DNA of 64,000 nt from Allodiplogaster sudhausi (GCA_945643635.1 CALZFC010000251.1:1067501-1131500); one strand, 5' to 3'. Shown: positions 1 through 13,358, counted from the first letter of the stretch. Numbers and translations: made by a program. Notes: generated by a model from the letters alone, not told the origin.

Positions 1-785
1 TGTTCTAGAAATTTCAACACATCGCTGCTAGAATTGATTAATTCTCGCGAATGAAGCTCCTAAAATTTCCGCTGTAAATTCCCTAACTGCGATATTATGC
101 AATTACTACTAGCTTCAAAGCTGTGTGTTGCAATTCTCTTTTCTTGAATTCCCTATTGAAACTTATATAATCTGGTTGAAACTTATATAATCTGGATGTT
201 GAGTCTGCAGCAGATCGTTAAGGCTCTCAGGAAATGTTCAAGCTAGAGAGAAAGCAGAGCGAGAGAGAGAGAGATAAAGTGCGTGGGACAGAGAGAGAGA
301 GAGCGAGACAAAGAGAGAGAGAGAAAGAAAGAAAAAGTATTGCGTCATGTTTCCAGGAAACGTTCAAGCTCGATATAGCGCTCGCACTTTGCGCTTGATT
401 TTCTTCCTGTTTGTGCTCAAAAGTGCATGCTGCCTGATTAAGTTTGCTGCGTTGTCCTAGGATCTTTTATTTCAGTTAATATATCTAAACTCGAACTTTC
501 GTCAAAATATGAACTTTCTTTGAAACAATCTGAAATGCCATGACTAGTTTCCTCCTGATGACTAATAATATTAGGTTTAGTGTCAAGTTCCCTGCCCTCC
601 GCGATGCTTTTTACTTATATTTGTTCCATACCTTTCTCATCGCGCTCTCTGACCTCGGCTATTCAGAGTGGTTCAAAAGCCATTCTGGGTGCCTAAAACG
701 AGTGTGTGAGAGCGGCAGGAGGCAGACAGAGAGAGAGAGAGGGAGGGGGGAGTAAGAGAGGTAGATAGAGAGAGGGGAGAAAGTT

Positions 786-817
<32 letters not shown>

Positions 818-1646
818 GGTTATCTGGCGGGAGCTACATCCATTTATGTATTCAGAATGCGAAAGATATATTTCTACGCGCGTCTATTTATCCAGCATAC
901 TCTCGGTTTACTGCTATTTTTATACCTAAAAAAAAGAAGCCAGGCAACTCTTTCACGGGAAAGATATTTTTATATTTATCTGAATCGTATGCCTTCAGCA
1001 AACTCTGCATTTTTATATTTCTTATTGTATTTCCTATTCCCGAAATAATAATAATTCATCATTCTTTGAGTTTTCAAAAGAAGTAAAAAAAATTTTTCAC
1101 CGAATTTTAACGTCTCTTCTAAAAGATGTCTTTTTATATGTTTGACAGATTTTCCCCTTTATTTTAGCTGCTAGGAAAGAGTCACAAAAGCACACAAAAA
1201 ATAAATTACGATTACCTGTGCTTTTGTTATTGCGAATTAATTTAGATTTTTTTTAAAAGTTTATTTCTTGCCAATTTCTTTACGCTATGGGAGGCTCTGC
1301 CTCTTGTTTTCCCGTATATTGCTCTCCTCTGCTGTCATTATCAGTTATTAACGTTGTCTAAATTGTCCAACAATTAGTACTTTGTAACGTACTCTGGGTT
1401 TGTCAATGTCAGTTATTAACTTTGCCAAAATTGTTAAATTCTCGTACAATTAGTACTTGTTTTTATGTTACTGGACTCTAAATTACTTGCTTTAGGGAGT
1501 GCAAGCTACGCTGCTTGTTTCTTGTTTCTGCATGCCTCCACTTCGCACCTTATTAGTCACACATCTTTGGACTCCTTTTCCTCTTTCTGCCTGTTCATCC
1601 TTGGTGACCTGGCGAACATCTCTGCTTCTCTGTCTCTCTCTCCCCC

Positions 1647-1699
<53 letters not shown>

Positions 1700-1838
1700 C
1701 ACCCTCCCTCTCACTCGCCTTCCCTCCCCATCTCTTCTCACTCGCATTCAAAGTATGTCGCAGTCTTCTACCCGCTTCATTTCCTTTCCTCGTGCTTCAA
1801 TATTAATCGGGGAAAAATTCACAATTGTTTATTTTTTT
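1..1838. other. Intergenic region, no gene seen
   Basis: No convincing exon was found. The stretch is AT-rich with GA tracts at about 260-335 and 727-812 and a CT tract at about 1630-1700. Open frames here are translations of these tracts (Arg/Glu or Ser/Leu runs) and are not counted as genes. The end of the stretch presumably holds the promoter of the gene starting at 1884, but no clear TATA box is seen. Confidence 0.6.
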
Positions 1839-1848
1839 CCTTTTTAAG
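1836..1848 (+). promoter_or_regulatory. Candidate (trans-)splice acceptor before the 1884 start codon
   Basis: A pyrimidine run ending in TTTTTAAG lies 35 bases before the ATG at 1884. In nematodes such an acceptor just upstream of the first ATG is often a spliced-leader site. It could also be an ordinary acceptor of a 5' UTR intron. This is inference from motif and position only. Confidence 0.3.
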
Positions 1849-1883
1849 CTCCGCCCACCCGCCCATCTGTTTCTGCTGAAGCC

Positions 1884-2296
1884 ATGGCACAAGCCATGAT
1901 TGTCTTCCGCATCCGCGAGCTCGTCGAGGACCTCGGCCACAAGGAGAAGGTTAGTGATATGGAGGAGCGAGTTGGGGGGGGGGTGAGAGAGACCCCGGGC
2001 AACAAGAAAGGCTTCTTCAGCTCCTTTCTCGAGACAGGTATGTTTTTGTGAGGAAACCTAAAATTCCTTCTTTTTTCGTCAAACTTTCCAGCCCTAACAG
2101 GGTGAGAAAGAGCAGCGGTACGCCCAAATTGGGGATATCAAAATGTTAGGGAGACATGTATAGGATGAGAGAGAGAGAAAGAGAGAAATATGAAGTCTTG
2201 CCCAGTTCGGTTCCGGTATAATAAATCCACGCTGAACATCATTTGGAGGGATTAGAGAGCACTATTCCAGCTCTAAAATGATTATAAAAAACATTG

Positions 2297-2357
<61 letters not shown>

Positions 2358-2495
2358 CCAATTTTGCATGTCTTTGATATGATACATGGCAAGTGATTGA
2401 TTGTCTCTTTCATTCCAGATACGCGACACTCTCTTCGCGTTCGCTGACCTCGAGTGCGACTGCAAGCTCCTCAGAAGAATCGGGGCATGGAAGGT

Positions 2496-2534
<39 letters not shown>

Positions 2535-5500
2535 GAGGCGAGATTGCAAGATAAAGGAAGAGAGATAGAGCGAGCGGGGAGAAGATAGAGAGTGGAGAGA
2601 TAGAGAGATAGAAAGAGGTGAGAGGGAGAGAGAGAGAGAGAGGGGGGAGATAACGAGATAAAGGAAGAGAGAGAGAGAGCGAGTGGAGAGATAGAGAGAG
2701 AGAGCTAGACCCAACAAGAAAAATTGGGAGTGCTTTGGCAAAGCCCTTCAATGGCAAAGGCAAGAACTTTTCAGCTATTTCTTTGCATAAACTGTAAAAG
2801 AAATTCTGCGCGCAAAAGTTTGGCCATTTTGATTGAAATAAAATTAAATCTGTATCGGGAATAAATATAATTAGCTTGCCAGCTCTTGGATCTTGTTCGA
2901 GATCTGCTTGTAGGGGGTAGAGAGTGAGAGTAGATTTATGGTAGTGATAACACGCCGAGCAGTTATTCCATGACGGATATTTTCTAAATAAAAGGGGATC
3001 TTTCCTTAATAACGAATATTCCCTTAATAACGCATTTGTTCATAATATCGAACATGTCCGTAGTAACGATTATTTCCATAATAACAGATATTTTGGTTGT
3101 AACGAATATGTCCATAATAATGGATACTTCCTTAATAACGAGTATTTCCTTATTTCCTTAAGAAAGATTATTACCTTATTAACGTATATTTCCTTAATAA
3201 CGAATTTATCCTTAATAACAAGTATTTCTTTAGGTTAATAACGAATATTTCCATAATAACCAAAATTTCCTTAATAACCTTCTCAGGCAGTCAAGCAGCT
3301 ACGGAATGACACCGTCCACGGCTGCATCGCTTCTTTCGTGATCAGCGAGTGGAGAGCGGCAGAGAGGAAGGCGGCCGAGAGGAAGAGGAGCGAGGTGGAG
3401 AAGAAGAGGATGGAGAGACAGGTTGGGAGAGAAAGAGGAGGGAGAGAGAAAGAGAGAGATGGGGGAGAAAGAGATGGAGAGAGAGGGAGAGAGATGGTGA
3501 GGGGAAACGATAAAGTGGGAGAGAGCGAGGGAGAGAGAGAAAAGGACTGAGAGAGGGAAGCGAGAGAGGGAGGGAGAGAGAGAAGCGAGAAAGATGGGAG
3601 GGATGTATGATATAGAATTGTTCTGGGATAATTCCATTCGTGATAGCGATACGAAAGCATTTGCTTCGATTGAGAATATCAATTAAATTACTCGCCGCCG
3701 AATGGAATTTGAAACGCAATTGTTTCGATTGAGAGCATAGACTAAATCAGTTGTTGAGAGAACCACCGGGTGGCATTAATATTTGTGATACCTCGAAAAT
3801 GTAAAGAAAAATAAAATCCACTTTTTCTTCGCATTTCTTTTTTTTTTCCTGAGTAGACGTGTTATTATACTATACATGGTACTGTTAACATACATTCTAA
3901 ATAAATTCTCAATCGAAACAATAACTAATCTAATCCGTGGTATACAACTAAATAACGCATCTATTAGAGAGAGCAAAGTAATGAGAAAAATAATTGGGTA
4001 AGTTGTAAGGCTAATTGTTAGGTTGTTACGGGAATAAAGAAAGTACTGTTTTTTTCGCTTGAATTCGGGATTCCACTATTCTCAATTTTATCGCGCCCTT
4101 CGATTAAAAAAAGCGTTGGCACATGTGACCAATTTGATTATTTAATAGTTTTTTTAATCCCCTCACTCTTTCCCCTTGCAGTCGCCTCCGTCGGTCGCCT
4201 CTCCGTCCTTCTCTGATGACAACGGAATGAGCAGCAGCGTCTCCGTGTCGCCCTCTTCCACCGAATCAGCGGCCGCATCTCTCTCATCCATGTCACCATT
4301 TTCGGTGAGTGCAATTCTGGGTTTATCTGGATTTTTTTTTGTCCAATGACCAAAAATCATTGAAGGAAAAAGGTAGCCTCATATGGAGGATAAAGGGAAT
4401 GGACACGACAAAATTGCCGATCACCTCCCAAAATACTTTTGCCCATTCCCTTTCTTTTATTTTTATTGTTTCTTTTTGTTTTCTTCTTCTTCCAATGATT
4501 TCCTCTTTCTTTTTTTCTCGCTCTCTTTCCATTCCCACCTATGGATCACACTCCCATATAATAGATTAGGTATTCCAGAACAATAATCGAATTATCTCTA
4601 TATGACGCATTAATTAAGGAGGGGTAATTTTAATTTGGAAATTAGGTTAACAAAAATATTGGTGTTGTAAGATGCGAGAAAAATAGAAGATGTAGCAGGT
4701 ATATTTTAATTTTAATTTTTTGAACGAGATACTGTAGTAGAACGCAAAGCTTTGAGCAATTATTGAGCTCTTCCTATTTGTGGGAATTTAATAAGGATAA
4801 ACTATGTTTCTATGGTGAGCAAATTATAACGGCTATCATTATATTTTATTGAATGTTAGTTGTGCTATAAGTTAAACATTCTTTCTTGTCCAACAAATAA
4901 GGAATCCACTTTCCTTATTATTCAACTCCAATATGAGCTGTAAAATCGAGCAGGTGTCCTGAGCAGTTAATTGTGATGGAAAAGACAAAAAATCGTTCAT
5001 GTGTTTTAGTTATTAATTAACATATTAATTACGTAATTAATTAACCAATTAATTCTTTGAAGGAGAAGCCTGCTATCCTCGCGATGGACGGTCTGCCGGA
5101 GAAGAAGTCAAAGCCGATCGTGGTCAAGAAGGAGGAGCCGAAGAAGAAGAAGAAGACACAGCCACTCGCGCCCAAGCAGGTAGACCAAACTGGTGATTAA
5201 AATTAATTACAAACTAACTTCAGTAATAAAAAAACAATTTAAGAAGTTATTTTAATTTAATATTTCTATCCGTATTTATTGGAATAAATTTAAATGGATC
5301 CTTTTTACTCATTCGAAATAGTGAATACTGTAATTGTTTTATTAGGTACTGTGGCTTTTCTGGGGTTTTTTGTTGTGCATTTGATATAATCTTCCTTGAT
5401 CTGTACATCGGATGAAATCAAATTATCGCTGATGTTTGAAATTTTTACAAAAATAAAAGTAAACTTTGCGTATTAGAAAAAGTTATACGCTTGTTTTTTC

Positions 5501-6607
5501 CACAGTCATTTCGCCCGAAATTAATGGGAACAAAAATTAATATTTCTGACATCTCCCACTGCATTCTAATGAAATGGGCAAAAAGGAAAGAAATGAGCGC
5601 GGGCTATCATCAGAAATGCTTTGTGATCTGAATTCTTTTTTCTTGCAAAGTTTTTTTGTCTGATCAAAAAGGTATTTTTGACCGTTGCCCATTGTTTCCT
5701 AATGGTGGTGTATAGTTCTAGCGAACAAGATAGAATCTCTCTCTATTTACCTTTATTGCGTTCAAACTTTGATAAGATATAAAGATAAAATTTCCTCAGT
5801 ATGTGATCGATTTATCAAAAAATAAATAAATATATAAGTAAATGTTATCTTTTAAGGGTATAAAATTATTATTGTAAAACTATATTATAATTATGAGCGA
5901 GTTATAACATTTAGCCCGCCGCTCCCATGCATCCCTTCCTGGCAGCTCTCGCACGCTCGGATCGACAGAATCAGGCAGCCGAGGAGGCGAAGAGGCAGCA
6001 GAGGATGAGGGCAAGTGGAAAGGTGAGAGAGAGAGAGAGAACGAGAGAGAGGGAGAGATTAAGAAAGAGAGAGAAAGGGAGAGATTAAGAAAGAGAGGGA
6101 GAGAGAGAACGACAGAGAGAGAGAGAAAGGGAGGGAGAGACAGAGAGAGAGAGAGACAGAGAGAGAGAGGAAAGAGAGAGAGGAGGGAGAGAGGAGAGAG
6201 AGAAAGATAAATGCAAAGGGAGATAGAGAAAGGAATCAATTGTCCATTAAATAGCCATCCTTAACAAAACCATATGACTTCTTGTTTAAAACACCATCGG
6301 CGAGATATAATTTAATAACAATCATAATTATCACCTTTTAATTAGTATTATCATGATCATTATTTTATTACTAATTTATTTTTCTATTATTGTTACTGTA
6401 TAATTATAATAATAATTACTATTATCATTTAAAGGTTTCAAAATATGCTTTCAGATTTCGTCGAGGCAGACTGTGGCAGGCGCCAATAGCAGCAGCCAGC
6501 CACTTTCGACCGCCTTCTCCACTTCTTCTTCCTCCTCAAAGATCTTGCGTGATGCCGCGCGAAGTGTCGGCGTCTCGCAGCGAACTCTTCGCGCACTTCA
6601 GCGATAA
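1884..6607 (+). CDS. TFIIS N-terminal-domain-like nuclear protein, 7 exons, about 258 aa
   Basis: Exons: 1884-1949, 2419-2493, 3287-3421, 4182-4304, 5063-5179, 5915-6022, 6455-6607 (TAA). Every exon is a multiple of three and all introns are phase 0 with GT/AG borders. Residues 1-70 (start MAQAMIVFRIRELVEDLG, later LLRRIGAWKAVKQLRN and FVISEWRAAERK) match the pattern of the helical TFIIS N-terminal/LW domain found in TFIIS, elongin A and MED26: a leucine-rich helix, a conserved GxxKAVxxLR segment, then a helix with a central Trp. After this come an acidic/basic helix, a Ser/Pro-rich stretch (about residues 93-133), a Lys-rich stretch with KKEEPKKKKK, and a Ser-rich C-terminus. No zinc ribbon is present, so it is not TFIIS itself. 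A role in RNA polymerase II elongation or mediator binding is inference. Introns 2, 3 and 6 begin with GA repeats directly at the donor. Confidence 0.72.
2494..2706. repeat. (GA)n microsatellite in intron
   Basis: Long interrupted GA repeat starting at the donor of exon 2, which reads GTTAGAGAGAGAG. Similar GA tracts lie at 2300-2357, 3422-3600 and 6023-6230 in other introns of the same gene. Confidence 0.9.
2985..3285. repeat. AT-rich minisatellite in intron 2
   Basis: Degenerate tandem repeat with core TTCCTTAATAACGAATA or close variants, about 17-18 bases per unit and more than a dozen units, running up to the acceptor of exon 3. Confidence 0.75.
6023..6232. repeat. (GA)n microsatellite at the donor of exon 6
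   Basis: The intron begins GTGAGAGAGAGAG and continues as interrupted GAGA for about 200 bases. Confidence 0.85.
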
Positions 6608-7762
6608 GGAGAGGGTACGGTAGTTATTGGCAACGAGCCAACAAAAGAATACTCGAGTGATTTGATTGTCATATTAGCTCATTCCTTTTTTTTGTTGTTT
6701 TTGTTTGTGCGCCTGATTAGGTGTCCTTTTTAATTCGAATTAGTTTTATCAAAAAGGTTTTTTTTCTTCTGTCAAATGCCGAAATTAATTAGCTTGAAAA
6801 ATATTTGAGAACGCTAAAACCAAATAAGGCCACCTAAATTTACTCCGCACAATTTGCGACACATTACTTGATCTTGACTGCTCACGTTGTTACGTAAGGT
6901 GTGACATTTTGTTGTTTGTTTTTGAATTGTTATTCAGGGTAGAACTTTCACTACGATTGTGCCCCCAAGGTTGTTGTTATCCGTCGGAGAGATACGGGAT
7001 TGCAGTTTAGTGAAATCTCTTATTTCACTGCGTTGTGAAAATGGCGATCTCTTTCACGTCTGTGCTGTTTTTATCCAGCTTATTTGATTTCACACCATCG
7101 TCATAATAATTCATCCGAGTTTAGAATAATTCCAGTCATAAAAATAGAAATAATTATAATAATAGATTACCGTTTAACTTGTCTTTTCAAAAATCATCAC
7201 ATTCTAAATTACCAGATCTTTTTATTCCTCCAAGCCGATTTACTTGTCAGTCGCGCTGTTGTGACATCACTTGTTTTTGGACACTTACTTGTGACATGTC
7301 TAATAATTTTGCCCTTTTGATCCAATCCCCTCCTCCTTAAAGGCCCGTCTTTTGGGACACGTGCACTTCTCTAATTAAGCCCCATTTTAATTATTCCCGT
7401 ATGCGAAACGTGCTCTAATGGTAAGACACTGTATTATCTCGTATTGGATTATTAATCATATATTTTAAGTATATTAACTTTCCGTGATTGCAACAATCGG
7501 AATATTTTATCAGTAATGTTCACTAAAGTGTCAATGGCAAGGCACTCCTCATTGTTCGTTGTTGTATGACATTTGATAAATTGTACGGTCAAAATGAACT
7601 TTGCGGCAGGGTGGGAATGTGATAGGAAAGATATTTGGAGAAGACTGAACGAGAGAAAGCAATTGGCCTTCACTCCCAAACGCATAAACACTGTTTAGGA
7701 CATATAAGACCGCCAGGACAGTTTGATTTTTTTCATACTTAATTTTTGATCAGTCAGGATAC

Positions 7763-7804
<42 letters not shown>

Positions 7805-8007
7805 GCCTCTCTGACTCTATCCCTCTACATCTCCGTCTCTCTCTCTACCCATTCTTTTTAAACTCGCAGTTCAGTGCCCCTGGTGTCCTTCCTGCTAACC
7901 TGGAGGGCAGAATAACAAGGAAGGGTGAAATATACAGGGAGGGTGAGAGAGATACAAATAGTTAAATAACACCAAGAAATTCATAAATACTTTTATAATC
8001 GCTCGTT

Positions 8008-8076
<69 letters not shown>

Positions 8077-8257
8077 CTTTTCATCTGTGACGGATCACCA
8101 TCGTGATTTATCCAGGTATTCAGGATACGTCAAACCAGCAGCCATGATGAGGAATGATAAGTAAACGGATTATGATGAATAAGGAGATTGGGCTTATTTT
8201 GGTGGGCCATCCGCCTCACCTACTTAGGATAGATAAGGCGTGATTTGAGGTCACAAT

Positions 8258-8300
<43 letters not shown>

Positions 8301-8466
8301 GGTGGGAGAGACAATTAGAGAGAGTGGAAAAAGGGAGAGAGTGAGGGAGGGCAGAGAGAGAGATAGAGAGAAACAAGAGATAGTTTAAACAGTTGAAGAT
8401 AAAGGGGACAAAGAAAGAAGGATAAAGAGAGGCAATTGCTTTCAAATACACAAATGCTAGATTGAA

Positions 8467-8497
<31 letters not shown>

Positions 8498-9320
8498 GGG
8501 AGAGAGAGAGAAGGAGAGAGAGAGATAAAGAGAGAAAGAGGAGGGGAGATATAAAGAAAAAGTGGGATATAGAAATCAAGATTAAGCGATTGCGAATGAT
8601 TTTTCATATCAAGAGGAGAGAGAGAGGGAGAGAGAGAGAGAGAAAGGCAAAGCGGGGAGAGGGGGTTTCCATATACATGGCATATATGTACATAAATACA
8701 TGTTGGGAGCAGAGGTGCCAACGGGCCTGTCATTTTTGGGCCGGACCGGCCCATTGGGCCCAAACTCTCGGCCCGGCCCGGCCTGTACTTTTCCGGGCCT
8801 TAGAATTTTGGGCCCGGCCCGGCATGATTTTCATAATTTTTTTTCAAATGATTTTCTTCAAGTGATTTTTGAAAAAAAACCGTGGAAACAATTTGAAATC
8901 AGTTGACAGATCCACCAATTCTCAAATAATCGGGCCGAAAAGGTCCTTTAAACTTATTATTCGTGTAATTCAAAATGCGTGCTCTTCTTTTCTTACCATT
9001 AGAGCGATATAATTAAAAGAAGTATAAAATATATAGAAGTATATACTCTCTATAATGTTTTGACATTTGTTTAAAAGACGAAATAATTCCGCTGGCTTCA
9101 ATTTTTTTCGAGTCCAAGTTGTGCATACTTTTTATATTACAGCAGTGGAAGAAGTCGACTAAAGACATTTTTTATTGCTTTCACGACCATGCACTTTTAT
9201 AAGAACATAAATGTTTATAAATTTGGAAAATAAATATTAAAGAAAACGAAACGACATGAAGCTCCCGCAATATCAAAGTATTAATGAAAGAAGAGCGGAA
9301 GATCAAAGAACAAAAAAGGG
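6608..9320. other. Intergenic region with microsatellites
   Basis: No exon was found. CT tracts lie at about 7766-7800 and 8014-8070 and GA tracts at about 8262-8297 and 8464-8645. The rest is AT-rich. A GC-rich dispersed repeat occurs at 8708-8830, listed separately. Confidence 0.55.
8708..8830 (+). repeat. GGCCCGGCCCGG dispersed repeat, copy 1
   Basis: A strikingly GC-rich island opening with GCAGAGGTGCCAACGGGCC followed by runs of GGCCC. A related copy in the same orientation lies at 59366-59515 and opens with almost the same 18 bases. Its nature is unknown. Confidence 0.7.
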
Positions 9321-9324
9321 CAAG

Positions 9325-12300
9325 ATCAAAAGAATCCGAATGTCCATGATACGACTCGTTGTATCGGCGACGTTGACCGATGGCCCTGGACGCCGAAGCC
9401 GAACCTCTGCTTGACAGACGCGAGGGATTCCGGCTTCAGGAGACTCCGAACCTGATTAGACGTATTTTTTCTGCATATTTAAAATAAATTCACAACTTAA
9501 TAAGTTAATCCTCAAAAAACGTTGGAAAAAAGTGGCGCAAAGTTGCATTGAGAAAATAAAAATTTGCATCAAAACCTTGCTGAAGGACATCCACGCGAGG
9601 GAGGGCGCCGCGACACGAAACATCTCCATTCGAAAGCGAACGGGCTGGCTGGCCTTTAAAAGAATACTTATTTTAATTTACTGATTACTGTAAAAAAATA
9701 AATCTTTTTTTTGCATAAATTAAAATGATCATAAAAAGTATATTAAAAGTAAATGTATACGTTCATTAAGACGAGAAGACGACCGGACAATGTGCAGTAC
9801 GTAGCAGAAATGACAGTGGACGCATTCCTATAACCATATGTGCCTTTAAAGGAGGGCCATCACTAAAAATTTTTTATGCAGGTTTGAAATGCCGCGTCTG
9901 CCCTGTGGGTATTTACTCTCTCATTCTCGCGAACTATTTCTCGTAGCTCTCACAAACCCGCCGCTCCGCCAAAATAGCACCGCAATTTCGAAGTCTCGCA
10001 TCGTTTTTCGGAGATTACCCACCCTTATATTTGAGAGGAACAAGAGTCTTGTTTTTCAAGTTGTTACAGCACATTACATAACGATTTACATGAAGACTTT
10101 AAAACGAAGAATAATAATATTTGATGAATGGCTGACGGTAGCTGAAAGACGCGTTGCCATCTGTAGGATGCGAGGCAGAGTCGCCAGACGGATCTCGTGT
10201 CGGCAGCTGCAGCCATTGCGGTTCCACCAATCACGAACAGCCACTTGTTGTCCGTGACTACTGCTGAAGCAGCTTTGCGCCCCGCCGGAAAGCCGTGGAC
10301 CTAGAACGAGGCGACATTTCAACACTTCGCATACTGACCAGGTGAGAATTTTCCGACAGGGTCCGGAAATGTCTGCCAACGTTCGAATATCTCGCGGTTG
10401 ATGTCGAAGATGTGTAGATTATCGAAGGGCATCTCAGAGTTCTTTAATATTGGATTAAATTATTTAAAAATAATTGTCCACAAAACAATAAATATAAATG
10501 AATAGATAAGTAAATAATTTTCCATCTGACCACTTGACCATTCAACTGCTTGACAGAGCCACCGCAGAAAACAATAATGTCCCGTATGCAAGCTGGCATC
10601 TCCTGAAGATGGCAAATATGATAATTTTAGAAACTTATGGATAGATCACAATCTTCATACTTAGTTAGATCTTTTAAGTACATAACTATGTGGGTTTCGT
10701 CCTGGGCATTTTGTTCTAAGTTTCAATGGTTTACTATACATATATTAGTCTTCAGGTTTTTTTTTACTTTTTGCTAAGTGGCCCTCAGCTTATAGAAAAG
10801 TTGCTTGGAAACCTTTGGCCATTACAAATTCCTAGACAGGGTCCCAATTTAAGCATTTTAGGACTTTTGGGACCTCCAATCTTACTATCAATGTGAATTG
10901 AATTTGCATATTGAATTTCCATAACGGACTTTGCCAAAGTTTAATAAAAGCAAAGAAAGCTTTGTTTCGCTTACTTTACAGGGAATCAGAATGCTTTCTT
11001 GTGCTCTCTGCTCGAAAATAAATGGCTTCCTGCCCAGGTACCACTATAGGCCCTGAAGCACTAGTCTTCGACGGTATTTACAATATTCGTGCGGAGAGCG
11101 ATATGACAGATGTATGTATATCCCTTGTAACCCCCAATAATAAAAGAAAAAAATTTCTTTTAATTTCATCCTAAAAATTTATTATTTCCAATTCACAAAA
11201 TATATAAAAAGGATCCAAAATAAATACTTACCGTGTCCAGTATCTTGAGTGCCGCCAGTGCAGTTTTAGAGAGTGTAGATAATCGAGGCGGCAGCAAAAA
11301 TTCAGATACTCTTAAAATCACTTACACTTACAGTAAAGAAAGAAGACATGAAAAAACATATTATACAATACTATAATGAATATAAAGTACTCGAATGATA
11401 CTTTGTTTTTGTTAACTAAAACGTACTCTTCTCGAAAGGTTTCCTTGACTTTACATAGCGCTTGTCTGTTGAGGAAGAAGTAAAATTCGTCATGGCGCAC
11501 AGCTTTAATTCTGATACGCTGAAGTATTTTTTAATGGCATTTTATATTTCACATCTTAACTATTCTTTTTTTGAGGGTGGAATACGCACAACATATTCTT
11601 TGTACCGCTAGATCTTTTGAAAAAGGAATATTCTTGATCATATATTTTTATGTCAATATTATTAAATCAAAAAAAAGGAGTTGTCGCTTACTGGTCGCCT
11701 TGGAAAGAGGGCGTAAAGGGCGTCGATGTCCTCTTTAGGCGGTTTAACACAGGTGAAGGGAACATTGTCTTCAAAAGGACATAAAATTTCATTATTTTTT
11801 AATAATGTTTACCACGTGTGTTACACAATTATATTAAACCGTATAAGCTGATTGATTTATTGAAAATTCCCAACCAACCCAAACGAGACGGAGAAAGTAA
11901 AAGAAGAATCATTGAAATAGAGAAAAGGCGAAAAACAAAGAGCGAAAGCGAGAGAGGGAGAGAAACTGAGAAGATTACCCCAAAATAGATATGCAGAACG
12001 TATTCGAGAAAGGCAATGAAATATAAAATAACGTACTTAGAAGACCGCGTGTAGCATTATTGCATTCGTAGTGGTTTTTCAGAGGTCCACCCTGCCAAAA
12101 AAGTCCGAATTACTGACCTTATGGCGTTCCTTGAAGACCATCACCCTGGGAGAAATTATAAAAAGGATTGCAGGAATCACGTTGTTATCTTTTATTCGCA
12201 TAATTTTCACGAATAGAAATTCCGTCCTTTTAGCTACTGCAAAAAACCGAAATACACTACCGTCGGCCAAAAAAAATATTCAAAAGAACACTTTAGAGAA

Positions 12301-12910
12301 ATTATAAGTAGTACTAAGAATTCTCTATTTATATCGGTTTCCTCTAGAGTTCTCAAATAGTTACTTGTAATTTATCTACATTTATTCGAGTTCATCTTCA
12401 AATGGTAGTGTGTTTCGGCATCATTTTTATTCGAGCAGTTGAGACAAGAAAAAAAAACATTCCTTCTGATCAAATGGAAATCGGGGTTTTCTCTGCTTTC
12501 ATTTATATAACCCAACTTACAGCGTCCAAGGAGCAAAACGTGGGCATCCATGGGCACCCACCAGTAAACCCAAAAATTTCAGTACTAGGTAAGCACCCAG
12601 GCCGAAACACCAACAGTGTCTGCTCGCACTGACGCCAACTTCTTCTAGTAATCAAACGATATAATATGCAGTATATATTTTTAACCAAATAAAAAATAAT
12701 ATAAATACAAACAAACCGAGCAGAGACGAGGTCGAAGTACACCTTGGTCTCCCTGTTGCTGAGCATGGCGACGTTTCGGTAGACGAGAAGCGAGTCAAAC
12801 GGGAGCTGCGGATCTAACGCGTGTGTAAAGCTGCCAACTGTGACGGAGTGAAGGAGGTCCTTGATGGCCTGCGCTACGGGGTCCTCGTGGTGATTAGGCG
12901 GCTCTGCCAT
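9325..12910 (-). pseudogene. Kelch-type gene, block A minus copy, frameshifted
   Basis: Read from 12910 downward. Exon 1 (12910-12733) begins MAEPPNHHEDPVAQAI and ends at GTCTCTGCTCG before a GT donor. Later pieces: about 12130-12030 (SNSDFFGRVD), 11785-11700 (PPKEDIDALYALFP), 11500-11415, 11320-11232 (LSKTALAALKILDT), 10608-10555 (RDIIVFCGG), 10432 to about 10355 (MPFDNLHIFDINREIFERW), 10300 to about 10120 (NKWLFVIGGTA...SVWRLCLASYRWQRV), about 9650-9560 and 9451-9325. The GG doublets followed by LHIFD-W and SVWRL-YRW patterns are kelch blades. Two one-base deletions relative to the paralogues break the frame, at about 12085 and about 9385. The N-terminal part may be a BTB/BACK-like adaptor region, but it is not recognised with certainty. 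Confidence 0.6.
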
Positions 12911-13239
12911 CTAGAAGCCGGAAAAAGAGAGAAAAGAGAGATAGAGAATTAAAGGAAGAGAGAGAGAGAGGGAGAGAGAGAGAGAAATAGAGCCAGAGAA
13001 GGAAAGGAAGAGAGAGAGAGAGAGAGAATAAAAGATGGAGATAGAAAGCATAATCCAACGAAGCACACATGCAATTCAGCGACTAAGGAGTTAGAGGAAG
13101 AAGGAGGAGAAGAAGTAGATTGAGATGGTGATCTGTGAAGGGCGGTTAGGTTCTGGAGTGAATGGAATGGAGAGGCCATGTTGAGACGAATCAAGTCGAT
13201 AGCGAATGTGAATATGCTGCGCCAGGTCGCATTTAATAG

Positions 13240-13315
13240 CTAATCAAATCCAGTCTGCAAATTGATTCGAAGGTCATTTGCATATGGCATACAGTAAGTT
13301 GAACAGGTTGAGCAA

Positions 13316-13358
<43 letters not shown>

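Noticed and set aside
1465..1879. Open frames rich in Ser/Leu or Arg/Glu across CT/GA tracts, here and in many other places (2262-2763, 3283-3719, 5880-6239, 8251-8763, 14813-15564, 41142-41794)
   Set aside because: They are translations of dinucleotide repeats, open in several frames at once, with no splice or homology support.
11160..11220. tRNA or other small RNA genes in the AT-rich gaps
   Set aside because: No cloverleaf with A and B box promoter sequences could be seen by eye here or elsewhere; a covariance-model scan would be decisive.
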